A stretch of DNA of 6,211 nt from a bacterium (GCA_028820035.1 JAPPKI010000527.1:1-6211), one strand, 5' to 3'; shown: positions 1-5,709, counted from the first letter of the stretch. Translations and numbers: made by a program. The notes: generated from the letters alone by a model not told the origin.

Positions 1-70
1 GGGGCGGTATGGGCGCGCCGGGTCGCGGGGGGGGGGGGGTTTGGGGGCCCTCGCGGGGTGGGGGGGGGGC
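1..70. other. G-rich, probably unreliable contig edge
   Basis: This stretch contains a run of 13 guanines (27-39) and another of 10 (60-69), with most remaining bases also G. The adjoining permease reading frame is open through it, but its translation here is mostly Gly and Arg, unlike the hydrophobic helix expected at this place in an APC permease. Poly-G at a read or contig end is a familiar artefact of two-colour sequencing chemistry. I infer poor base calls rather than biology, so nothing should be concluded from residues encoded before about position 75. Confidence 0.6.
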
Positions 71-598
71 GCCCCCGAAGTGCTGGCAAACGCGGCCGCA
101 CCATTGGCCGCGGCCACCGACGCCGGGGCTTGGAACGGCCTCACCCCGGTAGTGCGAGTGGGCGCGGCCATCGCCTCGGCCGGGGCGGTGATGGCGCTGA
201 TCGCCGGCGTGGGGCGCACTACGTTCGCCATGGCCTCGGAAGGCGATTTGCCCCGAGTGCTGGACAGGGTCCATGCGATCCACAAGGTGCCCCACTATGC
301 CGAGATTACGGTGGCCGCGGTGGTGATCGTGCTGGTTTCGCTGACCGACTTGCGCAGCGTGCTTGGCTTCAGTTCGTTCTGCGTGCTGTTCCATTACGCG
401 GTGACAAACGCCTCGGCGTGGACGTTGGCGGCCGGCCAGCGCCGCTGGCCGCGGGGGCTGAGCGGCCTCGGCCTCATCGGCTGCGTCACCCTGGCCGTGA
501 CTCTGCCCGGGGCCTCCGTGATCGGCGGGTTCTGCGTGCTCGCCTCGGGGATAGTCGTCTGGCGCATTCGCCATGCCTTGAACCCGGCACCCTCATAA
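2..598 (+). CDS. APC-family amino-acid permease, C-terminal part (5' truncated)
   Basis: C-terminal portion of an integral inner-membrane transporter of the amino acid-polyamine-organocation (APC) superfamily, which moves amino acids or related amines by proton-coupled symport or exchange. The frame is open to the window edge, so the start and N-terminal helices are missing; the TTG at 41 is not a credible start. Counting from codon 41, a hydrophobic helix at about 39-57 runs into the cytoplasmic loop GVGRTTFAMASEGDLP (57-72) and then VHAIHKVPHYAE, which matches the conserved loop of actinobacterial APC permeases (GRT, GxLP, VH, PxxA). Helices follow at about 89-103, 107-128, 141-155 and 158-175, and the chain ends with a short basic tail. 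The substrate cannot be told from this part. The gene converges with the minus-strand ORF ending at 638, and no clear terminator hairpin lies between them. Family assignment is firm; the extreme 5' sequence is doubtful. Confidence 0.85.
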   Translation, partial: GRYGRAGSRGGGGLGALAGWGGGAPEVLANAAAPLAAATDAGAWNGLTPVVRVGAAIASAGAVMALIAGVGRTTFAMASEGDLPRVLDRVHAIHKVPHYAEITVAAVVIVLVSLTDLRSVLGFSSFCVLFHYAVTNASAWTLAAGQRRWPRGLSGLGLIGCVTLAVTLPGASVIGGFCVLASGIVVWRIRHALNPAPS

Positions 599-637
599 CC
601 CCTTGACCAAAATACGGGATTCGGTCGGCCTTCTTCC

Positions 638-1111
638 TTATGGCGCACGTCTGGCACTGTGAGGCCCTGAAAGCCGCTCTGTCCATATTCTCTGCATAGC
701 TGCCTCAACAATCAGAACCGCCAGAAGCGCGGGTAGAATGACAATATACGGCAAGGTGATGAGGCCGAGACCAGCCGTTGATGAATCCGATCTTGCTGCA
801 ATTCCATAGATGATTGGAAATCCAACTAGCAGCACTATTGAACCTAGCACACTAGCGACCCGAGAATCCATAAACAAAATATACACCAGTGATATAGGCC
901 ATAAGGCACCAATCAAAAACAGAGTACCAACAGAAAATCTCAACCAATCGCCAGCTTCAAATATGGCATTGCCCTCCCGGGCCTTCAACACTGCATGCAA
1001 AATTCGCGCTGCTACAAGCGACACTAGAGATACAGCAAGTCTGTGTGACCAGAACATGCTAGGCAGCGCCATCAGATGCAATGTTCCCAGAGTCTTGCGC
1101 AGCAGCGACAT
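638..1111 (-). CDS. Orphan four-helix membrane protein
   Basis: No family recognised. From the ATG at 1111 the product is 157 residues with four hydrophobic segments, at about residues 24-42, 59-81, 85-105 and 114-138, separated by short polar loops (KAREGNAIFEAGDW, MDSRV, AARSDSSTAG). The C-terminal tail is basic (RIWTERL to ARRAP). This regular hydrophobicity is unlikely by chance, so I favour a real membrane protein. Codon use is much less GC-biased than in the neighbours (many TTG, ATT, GCA and AGA codons), suggesting transfer or a lineage-specific gene. The start is uncertain: TTG 1138, ATG 1111, ATG 1072 and ATG 1057 are all in frame, and none has a good ribosome binding site. If the signal-peptide ORF at 1059-1211 is translated, ATG 1057, one base after that ORF's stop, is the most attractive start and gives 139 residues. 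The two ORFs could also be halves of one frameshifted gene. Confidence 0.5.
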   Translation of the reverse strand: MSLLRKTLGTLHLMALPSMFWSHRLAVSLVSLVAARILHAVLKAREGNAIFEAGDWLRFSVGTLFLIGALWPISLVYILFMDSRVASVLGSIVLLVGFPIIYGIAARSDSSTAGLGLITLPYIVILPALLAVLIVEAAMQRIWTERLSGPHSARRAP

Positions 1112-1211
1112 TCGCCCCGAGTCCAAAACACAACGCAACAGCAGACAATAGCGCCACGGATCGCCGAAGAAACGGCCTTGATAGAAGTTGCGGAAATTGC
1201 TTCATAGGCAT
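1059..1211 (-). CDS. Small ORF with a Sec signal peptide (50 aa), possibly the 5' part of a frameshifted gene
   Basis: A 50-codon ORF from the ATG at 1211 (second ATG at 1205) to a TAG at 1061-1059. Its N-terminus has the full anatomy of a type I signal peptide: a basic n-region with Lys4, Arg12, Arg16 and Arg17; a hydrophobic core at about 19-33 (VALLSAVALCFGLGA); and an Ala-rich c-region NVAAA followed by QD, with predicted cleavage after Ala38. Cys29 follows Leu, so this is not a lipobox. The RR pair lacks the rest of a good Tat motif. Only 12 residues, QDSGNIASDGAA, would remain after cleavage, which is short for a secreted protein. Either it is a very small exported peptide, or the reading frame is broken and continues in the +1 frame into the membrane-protein ORF. 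The two ORFs overlap by 53 bases and the stop sits in TAGCATG. No good ribosome binding site is seen. Confidence 0.42.
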   Translation of the reverse strand: MPMKQFPQLLSRPFLRRSVALLSAVALCFGLGANVAAAQDSGNIASDGAA

Positions 1212-1402
1212 TTGCGTTGCGTATGCTTACCACTCATATTCAGGAATCAGCAAACTCGCGGAGGACGACCTGAAAAAGGAAAGTACATAAACTTTATCAA
1301 AAGACGTGTCCGGTCAACTTTGGGGGCTCAAGACCATAGTTACCCCTCGATGGTTCAGCCCTCAGACGATAGGAAGACCCAACTCAGAATTCGAAGTACA
1401 GT
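1212..1402. other. Non-coding, lower-GC intergenic stretch
   Basis: These 191 bases separate the three-gene operon (stop at 1403) from the small minus-strand ORFs. No convincing coding frame is present on either strand. It contains the imperfect hairpin at 1322-1363. On the minus strand it also has a weak promoter-like pair, TTGACC (1317-1312) and TAAAGT (1296-1291), with a 15-base spacer that is shorter than usual. Any promoter for the ORFs at 638-1211 should lie here. Confidence 0.5.
1322..1363 (-). terminator. Candidate terminator-like imperfect hairpin after the operon
   Basis: The arm GGGGGCT (1322-1328) can pair with AGCCCTC (1357-1363) with one G-T wobble. Inside it, GACCAT (1332-1337) pairs with ATGGTT (1350-1355), again with one wobble. 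The two stems are separated by an asymmetric bulge (three bases against one), and the loop is 12 bases. The structure begins 39 bases past the stop codon of the SDR gene, where an operon terminator is expected. There is no T-tract after it on the minus strand, so it is not a canonical intrinsic terminator. U-less hairpins have been proposed as terminators in actinobacteria, but this assignment is tentative. Confidence 0.3.
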
Positions 1403-2503
1403 TCAGATCTTGCTCTGCACGTTAGCGGCGATCCGGTCCTCGAAGGTGAAATCCAAGTCGAGGCTCTGGTCGAGGCCCTCGGCCACCATCCAGCGGTGTA
1501 CGTGGTCGACCATGGCAGCCAGGGTGTACTCCGGCTCCCAGCCGATGTCGGCTCGCAGCCGGTCGACCGTGAACACCACGCTGCGGTTCCAGCGATGGAG
1601 GTTGGGAGCCAGCCTCTGCACGAGTTGAGCGAGCTTGAACCGCCGCCGCATGTTGTCGGCATCGGCTCTCGCGGTGTCGGAGCTGCGGATGTCGATGTTC
1701 ACCGGGGAGGCCTTGCCCTCCTCGAACACCAGGGCGCCGTCCCACAGGTCGTCCATGACCGGGGCGGGGATGAACACCTTGTTCGCCTCCACCCCCAACA
1801 CATCGGCAAAAGCGTCCACATAGCCCACATCTGACTGATAGGTCCCGCCGGTGAGGTTGTAGCGCTTTCCGAAGGTTTGGGGCTGAAGCATCATCATCCG
1901 CAGCGCCCGAGCCTGGTCGTCCACATGGCCGACTTGGCCCAGGGTCGTGCCGTCGCCAGGGATCAGGACCGGGCGACCCCTCAGCAGCCGCAGGATCATC
2001 CGCTGTTCCCGGTCGGCCAGGATGTTGCGGGGACCGAACACCATCGAGAACGGCACGATGGTGGCCGGAAACCCCCGGCTGCGACAGGCGTCGACCAGGA
2101 TGTCCTCGCACAGCAGCTTGTGCAGCCCGTATTCGTTCTGGTTGGGACCCCGGTCATCGGGATGGTCCTCGGTAATCGGCAAGATGTCGGTGGGGGCATA
2201 GATGACGGTGGAGGAGGCGAAGATGTAGTGGCCGACTCGTCCTTCAAACACCTCGATCATCAACTCCACGTCGGCCGGGTGATAGGCGCTCATGTCCTGG
2301 ACCGCGTCGAATGTCTCGTCTTTGAGCACCGACCGCACCTGGTCGTGATCGGTGCGGTCGGCCACCAGCCGACGGACCGACCGGGGAAAGCCCACCGCCG
2401 TGCGCCCCCGATTCAGCACGGTGACCTCGTGGCCGTGCTTCACCAACTCCATGACCAGCGAGTAGCCGTTGAACTGGCTCCCGCCCATCACCAAGACCTT
2501 CAT
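1403..2503 (-). CDS. Extended SDR, NAD(P)-dependent epimerase/dehydratase family protein
   Basis: A 366-residue cytoplasmic protein of the extended short-chain dehydrogenase/reductase superfamily. These enzymes bind NAD(P) on a Rossmann fold and typically epimerise, dehydrate or reduce nucleotide sugars or other hydroxyl/keto substrates. Visible features are the N-terminal beta strand and dinucleotide loop MKVLVMGGSQFNG (residues 1-13), the end of the second strand VLNRGRT (29-35), the active-site serine/threonine region FASSTVIY (95-102), the catalytic pair Tyr125/Lys129 in YGLHK, FGPRN (156-160), and HVDD (193-196). The loop is the GGxxFxG variant rather than GxxGxxG, which resembles the CSP41/isoflavone-reductase-like epimerase branch. 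The ATG at 2503 is preceded by a strong Shine-Dalgarno sequence. It is the last gene of the operon, 28 bases after the CoA-transferase. Its substrate is unknown. Context suggests a role with CoA-linked acids rather than cell-wall sugars, since no glycosyltransferases are nearby, but that is inference. Confidence 0.93.
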   Translation of the reverse strand: MKVLVMGGSQFNGYSLVMELVKHGHEVTVLNRGRTAVGFPRSVRRLVADRTDHDQVRSVLKDETFDAVQDMSAYHPADVELMIEVFEGRVGHYIFASSTVIYAPTDILPITEDHPDDRGPNQNEYGLHKLLCEDILVDACRSRGFPATIVPFSMVFGPRNILADREQRMILRLLRGRPVLIPGDGTTLGQVGHVDDQARALRMMMLQPQTFGKRYNLTGGTYQSDVGYVDAFADVLGVEANKVFIPAPVMDDLWDGALVFEEGKASPVNIDIRSSDTARADADNMRRRFKLAQLVQRLAPNLHRWNRSVVFTVDRLRADIGWEPEYTLAAMVDHVHRWMVAEGLDQSLDLDFTFEDRIAANVQSKI

Positions 2504-2508
2504 ACCTG

Positions 2509-2515
2509 CTCCTTT
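2509..2515 (-). promoter_or_regulatory. Shine-Dalgarno site of the SDR gene
   Basis: On the minus strand AAAGGAG lies five bases before the ATG at 2503, a near-perfect match to the anti-Shine-Dalgarno sequence at good spacing. It lies in the 28-base gap after the CoA-transferase stop (TGA, 2534-2532). This fixes the SDR start and indicates that this gene is translated independently of the upstream one. It is the strongest ribosome binding site in the window. Confidence 0.75.
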
Positions 2516-2531
2516 GCCTGACGGGCCGACT

Positions 2532-4832
2532 TCAGCGGCAGATGCCCGCTTCGGCCAGGGCTTCTACTTCGTCGGGAGGGATGCCGAGGACTTCACCCAG
2601 CACTTCGACGGTATCGGCGCCGAGGAGTGGCGAAGGACCGGCGGTGCGGGTCTGGGTGAGGCTGAAGCGGATCGGATTGCCCACGTGGGTCTCTTTGCCC
2701 ACTACCGGGTGCTCCAACACGTCGAGCGCGCCCCGAGCGGCCAAGTGCTCGTCTCCCAAGTGGTCGTAGGGACCCATGACTGCCATGGCCGACACCCCGG
2801 CGACCTGCATTCGCTCGGCCCGGTCGGCGGCCAATCCTCCGGTCATCCAGGCGGCCACTGCGGCATCTACTGCCTCGACGTCGACCAGCCGGTCGGCGTT
2901 GGTGAGCCAGCGGTTCTCCACGCCAATGACGTCACAGCACCGCTGCCACGACGCATCGTCGTGGCAGGCCAGTGCCACCCAGTCGTCGTCACCGCCCGCT
3001 CGGTACACGTCGTGGGGAGCGACCGTATCGGAGCGGTTGCCTTTAGGCTCGGGGTCGGCACCGGCGGCGACCGCGCCCATGTACACCTCGCCAATGAGAT
3101 AGGCGGCGGCCTCGGTCTGCGCCATGTCGATGAGCTGGCCCTGGCCGGTGCGCTGCTTGTGGTTGAGAGCGGCCAGCACCGCCACCGCCAGCAGCTTGCC
3201 CGCGATGTGGTCGGGGTGGTTCAGCGTGGTGCCGCACGGAAACGGCACATCGGCGTGGTTCCACAGCCAGTGGGCCCCGGCAAAGCTGGCATTGAGAGGC
3301 CCGTAGGCCGGCATCTTGCCCATCGGGCCGCCTCGGCCGTAGCCCTGCGAGCACACGTACACCAGATCGGGCCGCTTGGCCGACATGTCGTCCCACCCCA
3401 GCCCGAGCTTGTCCAGCGACCCGCCCCGCAGATTCTCGGCCACCACATCGGCGGCCATGAACAGTTCCAAGGCCCGCTCACGGCCTCGTTCGGTGGTCAT
3501 GTCCAGGCCCCCCGAGCGCCGCCCCCGGCTTTCGGCGTTGAACGGGAAGGCCTTGTTGAGGTCGCCCCGGCCCGCGAAGCGCAACGAGTCGGGGTGGGCC
3601 ACCGATTCGATCTTGATGACATCGGCTCCCAACTCCGAGAGCATCCAGGTGCCCTCGGGCACCACTGCGGCCATGCCGAACTCCACCACCCGCACCCCGG
3701 CCAGCAATTGGCTGTTGTCGGCTGGGCCGTTGGAAGGGCCCGGTGCCCACGGATTGTCGGCGGGACGGGCATTGAACCCGACTCGCTCGTCATTTTCCCG
3801 TGGCGCCGATTTGCGCACTCCGGCCGGGGTGCCCGACAGCTTCCAGGGGGCATCTGGCATCGCCAACCCCTCCGAGCCGTCCACGTCGTAGCGGAAGAAC
3901 CCCCGACCAGCCACTTGCGGATGGGCGGCGAACTCGCTGGGCGACTGGATCACGCCGATGGTGGTGCCCGCGGCCAGACCGTGCTCGAACAGATCGGTTC
4001 GGTCTCGCTGTGACGTGATCGCGTCGGCCACCACGTGGATGACGTCTCGATTCCTCCCTCGAAATACCCCGTCGGCCCACTCCGGACCGGTCAATGCGTC
4101 GGGGTTGCCCAGCACTTCCACAAAGCCGGTCCACTGGTAGGGCGTGCCGATCACCGTGCGCACCCAGCCGTCGCGGGCCGGAAAGATCCAGTAGTTCCCA
4201 TCGGCGTTGCGACGGCCTTCATCGGGCAGTTCGGGGAAGTGGCGCACATAATCGGGAATTAGCACCGACCAGGGGTTGAGCCCGGACAGAGCCGCCTCCT
4301 GCACGCTGATCTCCACCACTTGGCCGTGGCCGTGGCGGCGGCGATCCATCACCGCAGCCAGCCCGCCAAGTGCGCCAAACACCGAAGCGCAGTCATGAGC
4401 CAGATAGCCGGGATGCCAACACGGCGACTTCTCCCGAAAGCCCGACAGGAAGTGCCCACCCGACGAGGCGAATGCCGGTAGCGGCTCCAGCTTCCAGTCT
4501 GAACGGGGTCCGTTGAGGCCCATGTCGGTGAGTGCCACGACGACGAGGGAGGGATGGCGATCGGCCAGGTTCTCAAGATCGAGTCCACTGTTGTCGATGA
4601 GCAGGTCGGCGGCCGACGTCAACTCTTCCCATTCGGTGAGATCGCCGGCTGCCTTGTTGGCGTTGCGGTGGGCGTGGGCCAGGTCGTCAGGATCGGGAAC
4701 CGGCGGCACCCGGATCACCTCGGCCCCCAGATCGCCCAGGATCCGACCGCAAAGCGCGCCGCGCATATCGGTGTGGTCCACCACCCGCAGCCCGCTCAGC
4801 GCTCCGGGTGCCATGCCTGGGCTTGAGGTCAT
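2532..4832 (-). CDS. Tandem-domain class III (CaiB/BaiF) CoA-transferase
   Basis: A 766-residue protein built from two copies of the class III CoA-transferase domain, each normally about 400 residues and usually a separate protein. These enzymes move CoA between an acyl-CoA and a carboxylic acid through an aspartyl-CoA intermediate. Half 1 (about 12-345) has LSGLRVVDH, LGDLGAEVIRV (31-42) and LAHDCASVFGALGGLAAV, with Asp147 at the catalytic position, followed by GHGQVVEISVQEAAL. A Pro/Asn/Gly-rich linker (about 352-375) leads to half 2 (376-766): LLAGVRVVEF, LSELGADVIKIE, the AENLRGGSLDKLGLG segment, and HPDHIAGKLLAVAVLAALNH with Asp541, then RTGQGQLIDMAQTEAA. Both candidate nucleophiles are present, so neither half is plainly dead, although half 2 is closer to the family consensus. 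CaiB-type enzymes work as interlocked dimers, so the fusion could be an internal heterodimer. The ATG overlaps the upstream crotonase stop as ATGA, implying translational coupling. The substrate is unknown. Confidence 0.95.
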   Translation of the reverse strand: MTSSPGMAPGALSGLRVVDHTDMRGALCGRILGDLGAEVIRVPPVPDPDDLAHAHRNANKAAGDLTEWEELTSAADLLIDNSGLDLENLADRHPSLVVVALTDMGLNGPRSDWKLEPLPAFASSGGHFLSGFREKSPCWHPGYLAHDCASVFGALGGLAAVMDRRRHGHGQVVEISVQEAALSGLNPWSVLIPDYVRHFPELPDEGRRNADGNYWIFPARDGWVRTVIGTPYQWTGFVEVLGNPDALTGPEWADGVFRGRNRDVIHVVADAITSQRDRTDLFEHGLAAGTTIGVIQSPSEFAAHPQVAGRGFFRYDVDGSEGLAMPDAPWKLSGTPAGVRKSAPRENDERVGFNARPADNPWAPGPSNGPADNSQLLAGVRVVEFGMAAVVPEGTWMLSELGADVIKIESVAHPDSLRFAGRGDLNKAFPFNAESRGRRSGGLDMTTERGRERALELFMAADVVAENLRGGSLDKLGLGWDDMSAKRPDLVYVCSQGYGRGGPMGKMPAYGPLNASFAGAHWLWNHADVPFPCGTTLNHPDHIAGKLLAVAVLAALNHKQRTGQGQLIDMAQTEAAAYLIGEVYMGAVAAGADPEPKGNRSDTVAPHDVYRAGGDDDWVALACHDDASWQRCCDVIGVENRWLTNADRLVDVEAVDAAVAAWMTGGLAADRAERMQVAGVSAMAVMGPYDHLGDEHLAARGALDVLEHPVVGKETHVGNPIRFSLTQTRTAGPSPLLGADTVEVLGEVLGIPPDEVEALAEAGICR
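4829..4832 (-). other. ATGA stop-start overlap (translational coupling)
   Basis: Read on the minus strand, ATGA contains the CoA-transferase start (ATG, 4832-4830) and the crotonase stop (TGA, 4831-4829). Four-base overlaps of this kind are typical of co-translated operon genes whose products are needed together. No separate strong Shine-Dalgarno sequence is seen just upstream, which fits coupling by re-initiation. Confidence 0.75.
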
Positions 4833-5617
4833 CGGATACGGGGCTCGATGCGAGTCTGCTCCTTGATGCCCCGGGCCTTCTCGGTGATCTCCTCCTCAGC
4901 CCCGGCCAGACTCAAGAAGGCCACTCCGCTGTTCACGGCGTTGGCCAGCGTGGTGTATTGGGCGGTCCACAACCCCTTCATGGTTGCTTCGATGGCAAGC
5001 CGTTCGGGGGCCGACGCTATGGCCTCGGCGCACCAGCGGGCTGTGTCTAGCAGGTCATCCAGCGGCACCACCTCCTGCACCAGCCCGATCTGGAAGGCCC
5101 GCTGGGCCGACATGCGCTCGTGCCTCCCGAGCAGCGACATCCGCATGACCTCGCCCAGCGGCATCCGCTGAAGCATGAACATGGGCTCGTTCACCGCGGG
5201 CATCCCGTGGCTCACATGGGGGTCGAAAAAGGTGGCGTTGTCGGAGGCAATGATAAATTCCACCTCCCCCAGCAGGTAGAACGCGCCGCCCGCGGCCATG
5301 CCGTTGACCGCGGCGATCACCGGGCGCCAATAGTCATTGGATTTGGGGCCGACAGTGGAGATCGGGTCGTCGACCATGAACGGCGAGGCCGGCTGTTTCC
5401 ATGAACCGGTGATATCCACCCCAGTGCTGAAAGCTCGCTCGCCGGTGGCGGTGAGGATCACGCACCGCACATCGTCGTTATATCGCAGATGGGCCCACAC
5501 GGCCCGGAGCTCTTCGCAAGAGGTGTTGTCCATGGCGTTGAGCCGCTCGGGCCGGTTCAACGTGATCACCGCCACCCCGTCGGACTCCTCGTACAGCAGG
5601 TTCTCATAGCTTGGCAC
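4829..5617 (-). CDS. Divergent enoyl-CoA hydratase/isomerase (crotonase) family protein
   Basis: A 262-residue crotonase-fold protein of normal family length, expected to bind an acyl-CoA in the cytoplasm. Features in order: GVAVITLNRPERLNAMD (14-30), the first oxyanion-hole segment RAFSTGVDIT (61-70), the second NGMAAGGAFYLLGEVE (105-120), FFDPHVSHGMP (130-140), the helix LGEVMRMSLLGRHERMSAQRA (154-174), GLVQEVVP, and a C-terminal trimerisation helix. Aligned by eye to rat mitochondrial enoyl-CoA hydratase, Glu144 is replaced by Tyr114 and Glu164 by His134, so plain hydratase activity is doubtful. Isomerisation, decarboxylation, hydrolysis or ring chemistry is possible. The GTG at 5617 is the only ATG/GTG/TTG codon after an in-frame stop at 5650-5648, and it lacks a good ribosome binding site. 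It is the first gene of the operon, and its TGA overlaps the CoA-transferase ATG by four bases. Related actinobacterial proteins carry the same DPHVxxGM-type segment (from memory). Confidence 0.92.
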   Translation of the reverse strand: MPSYENLLYEESDGVAVITLNRPERLNAMDNTSCEELRAVWAHLRYNDDVRCVILTATGERAFSTGVDITGSWKQPASPFMVDDPISTVGPKSNDYWRPVIAAVNGMAAGGAFYLLGEVEFIIASDNATFFDPHVSHGMPAVNEPMFMLQRMPLGEVMRMSLLGRHERMSAQRAFQIGLVQEVVPLDDLLDTARWCAEAIASAPERLAIEATMKGLWTAQYTTLANAVNSGVAFLSLAGAEEEITEKARGIKEQTRIEPRIR

Positions 5618-5624
5618 GGCCCGA

Positions 5625-5630
5625 AGCGTA
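5625..5630 (-). promoter_or_regulatory. Candidate -10 hexamer for a leaderless operon transcript
   Basis: On the minus strand TACGCT fits the actinobacterial -10 pattern TANNNT and ends seven bases before the GTG at 5617. That is the spacing expected if transcription starts on the first base of the start codon. The gene has no convincing Shine-Dalgarno sequence, which agrees with a leaderless mRNA. No -35 box is apparent, and TANNNT is a weak motif that arises often by chance. Confidence 0.3.
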
Positions 5631-5705
5631 GTCCTGACAATGCGACCTCATGGAAGGGCAGAACTAGAGTCGCCGCCCAAGACACCTGCGAGATGCTCAA
5701 GAAGC

Positions 5706-5709
5706 GGAG
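5706..5709 (+). promoter_or_regulatory. Ribosome binding site of the LLM oxidoreductase gene
   Basis: GGAG lies six bases before the ATG at 5716, a normal Shine-Dalgarno core and spacing. It supports that start, which also gives the expected short N-terminus (MDIGRIGLW) for this subfamily. Confidence 0.6.

Noticed and set aside
599..637. Possible bidirectional terminator between the permease and the membrane-protein ORF, using GACC (605-608) and GGTC (623-626).
   Set aside because: A four-base stem with a 14-base loop is too weak, and no T-tract follows on either strand.
810..1151. A 113-codon plus-strand frame opposite the membrane-protein ORF.
   Set aside because: Ser/Thr/Asn/Arg-rich translation without structure. 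The opposite strand has a regular four-helix hydrophobic pattern, which better explains the open frame.
1202..1237. An 11-residue minus-strand leader ORF (MSGKHTQRKCL) whose TGA overlaps the ATG at 1205.
   Set aside because: The ATGA overlap is suggestive of a leader peptide, but there is no ribosome binding site, no run of one amino acid for attenuation and no hairpin pair. ORFs this short are expected by chance.
1291..1317. Promoter-like TTGACC and TAAAGT on the minus strand upstream of the signal-peptide ORF.
   Set aside because: The spacer is only 15 bases and the -10 match is weak. Possible, but not strong enough to list as a feature.
1877..2521. A 214-codon plus-strand frame antisense to the SDR gene.
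   Set aside because: His/Gln/Val-rich composition typical of the reverse complement of a high-GC gene, with no recognisable domain. The opposite strand has a clear SDR with a ribosome binding site.
2469..4013. A 514-codon open frame on the plus strand, antisense to the CoA-transferase gene.
   Set aside because: Its translation is low-complexity, rich in His, Gly, Val and Arg with no family motif, and it lies wholly opposite a firmly identified gene. Long antisense frames are expected in GC-rich DNA.
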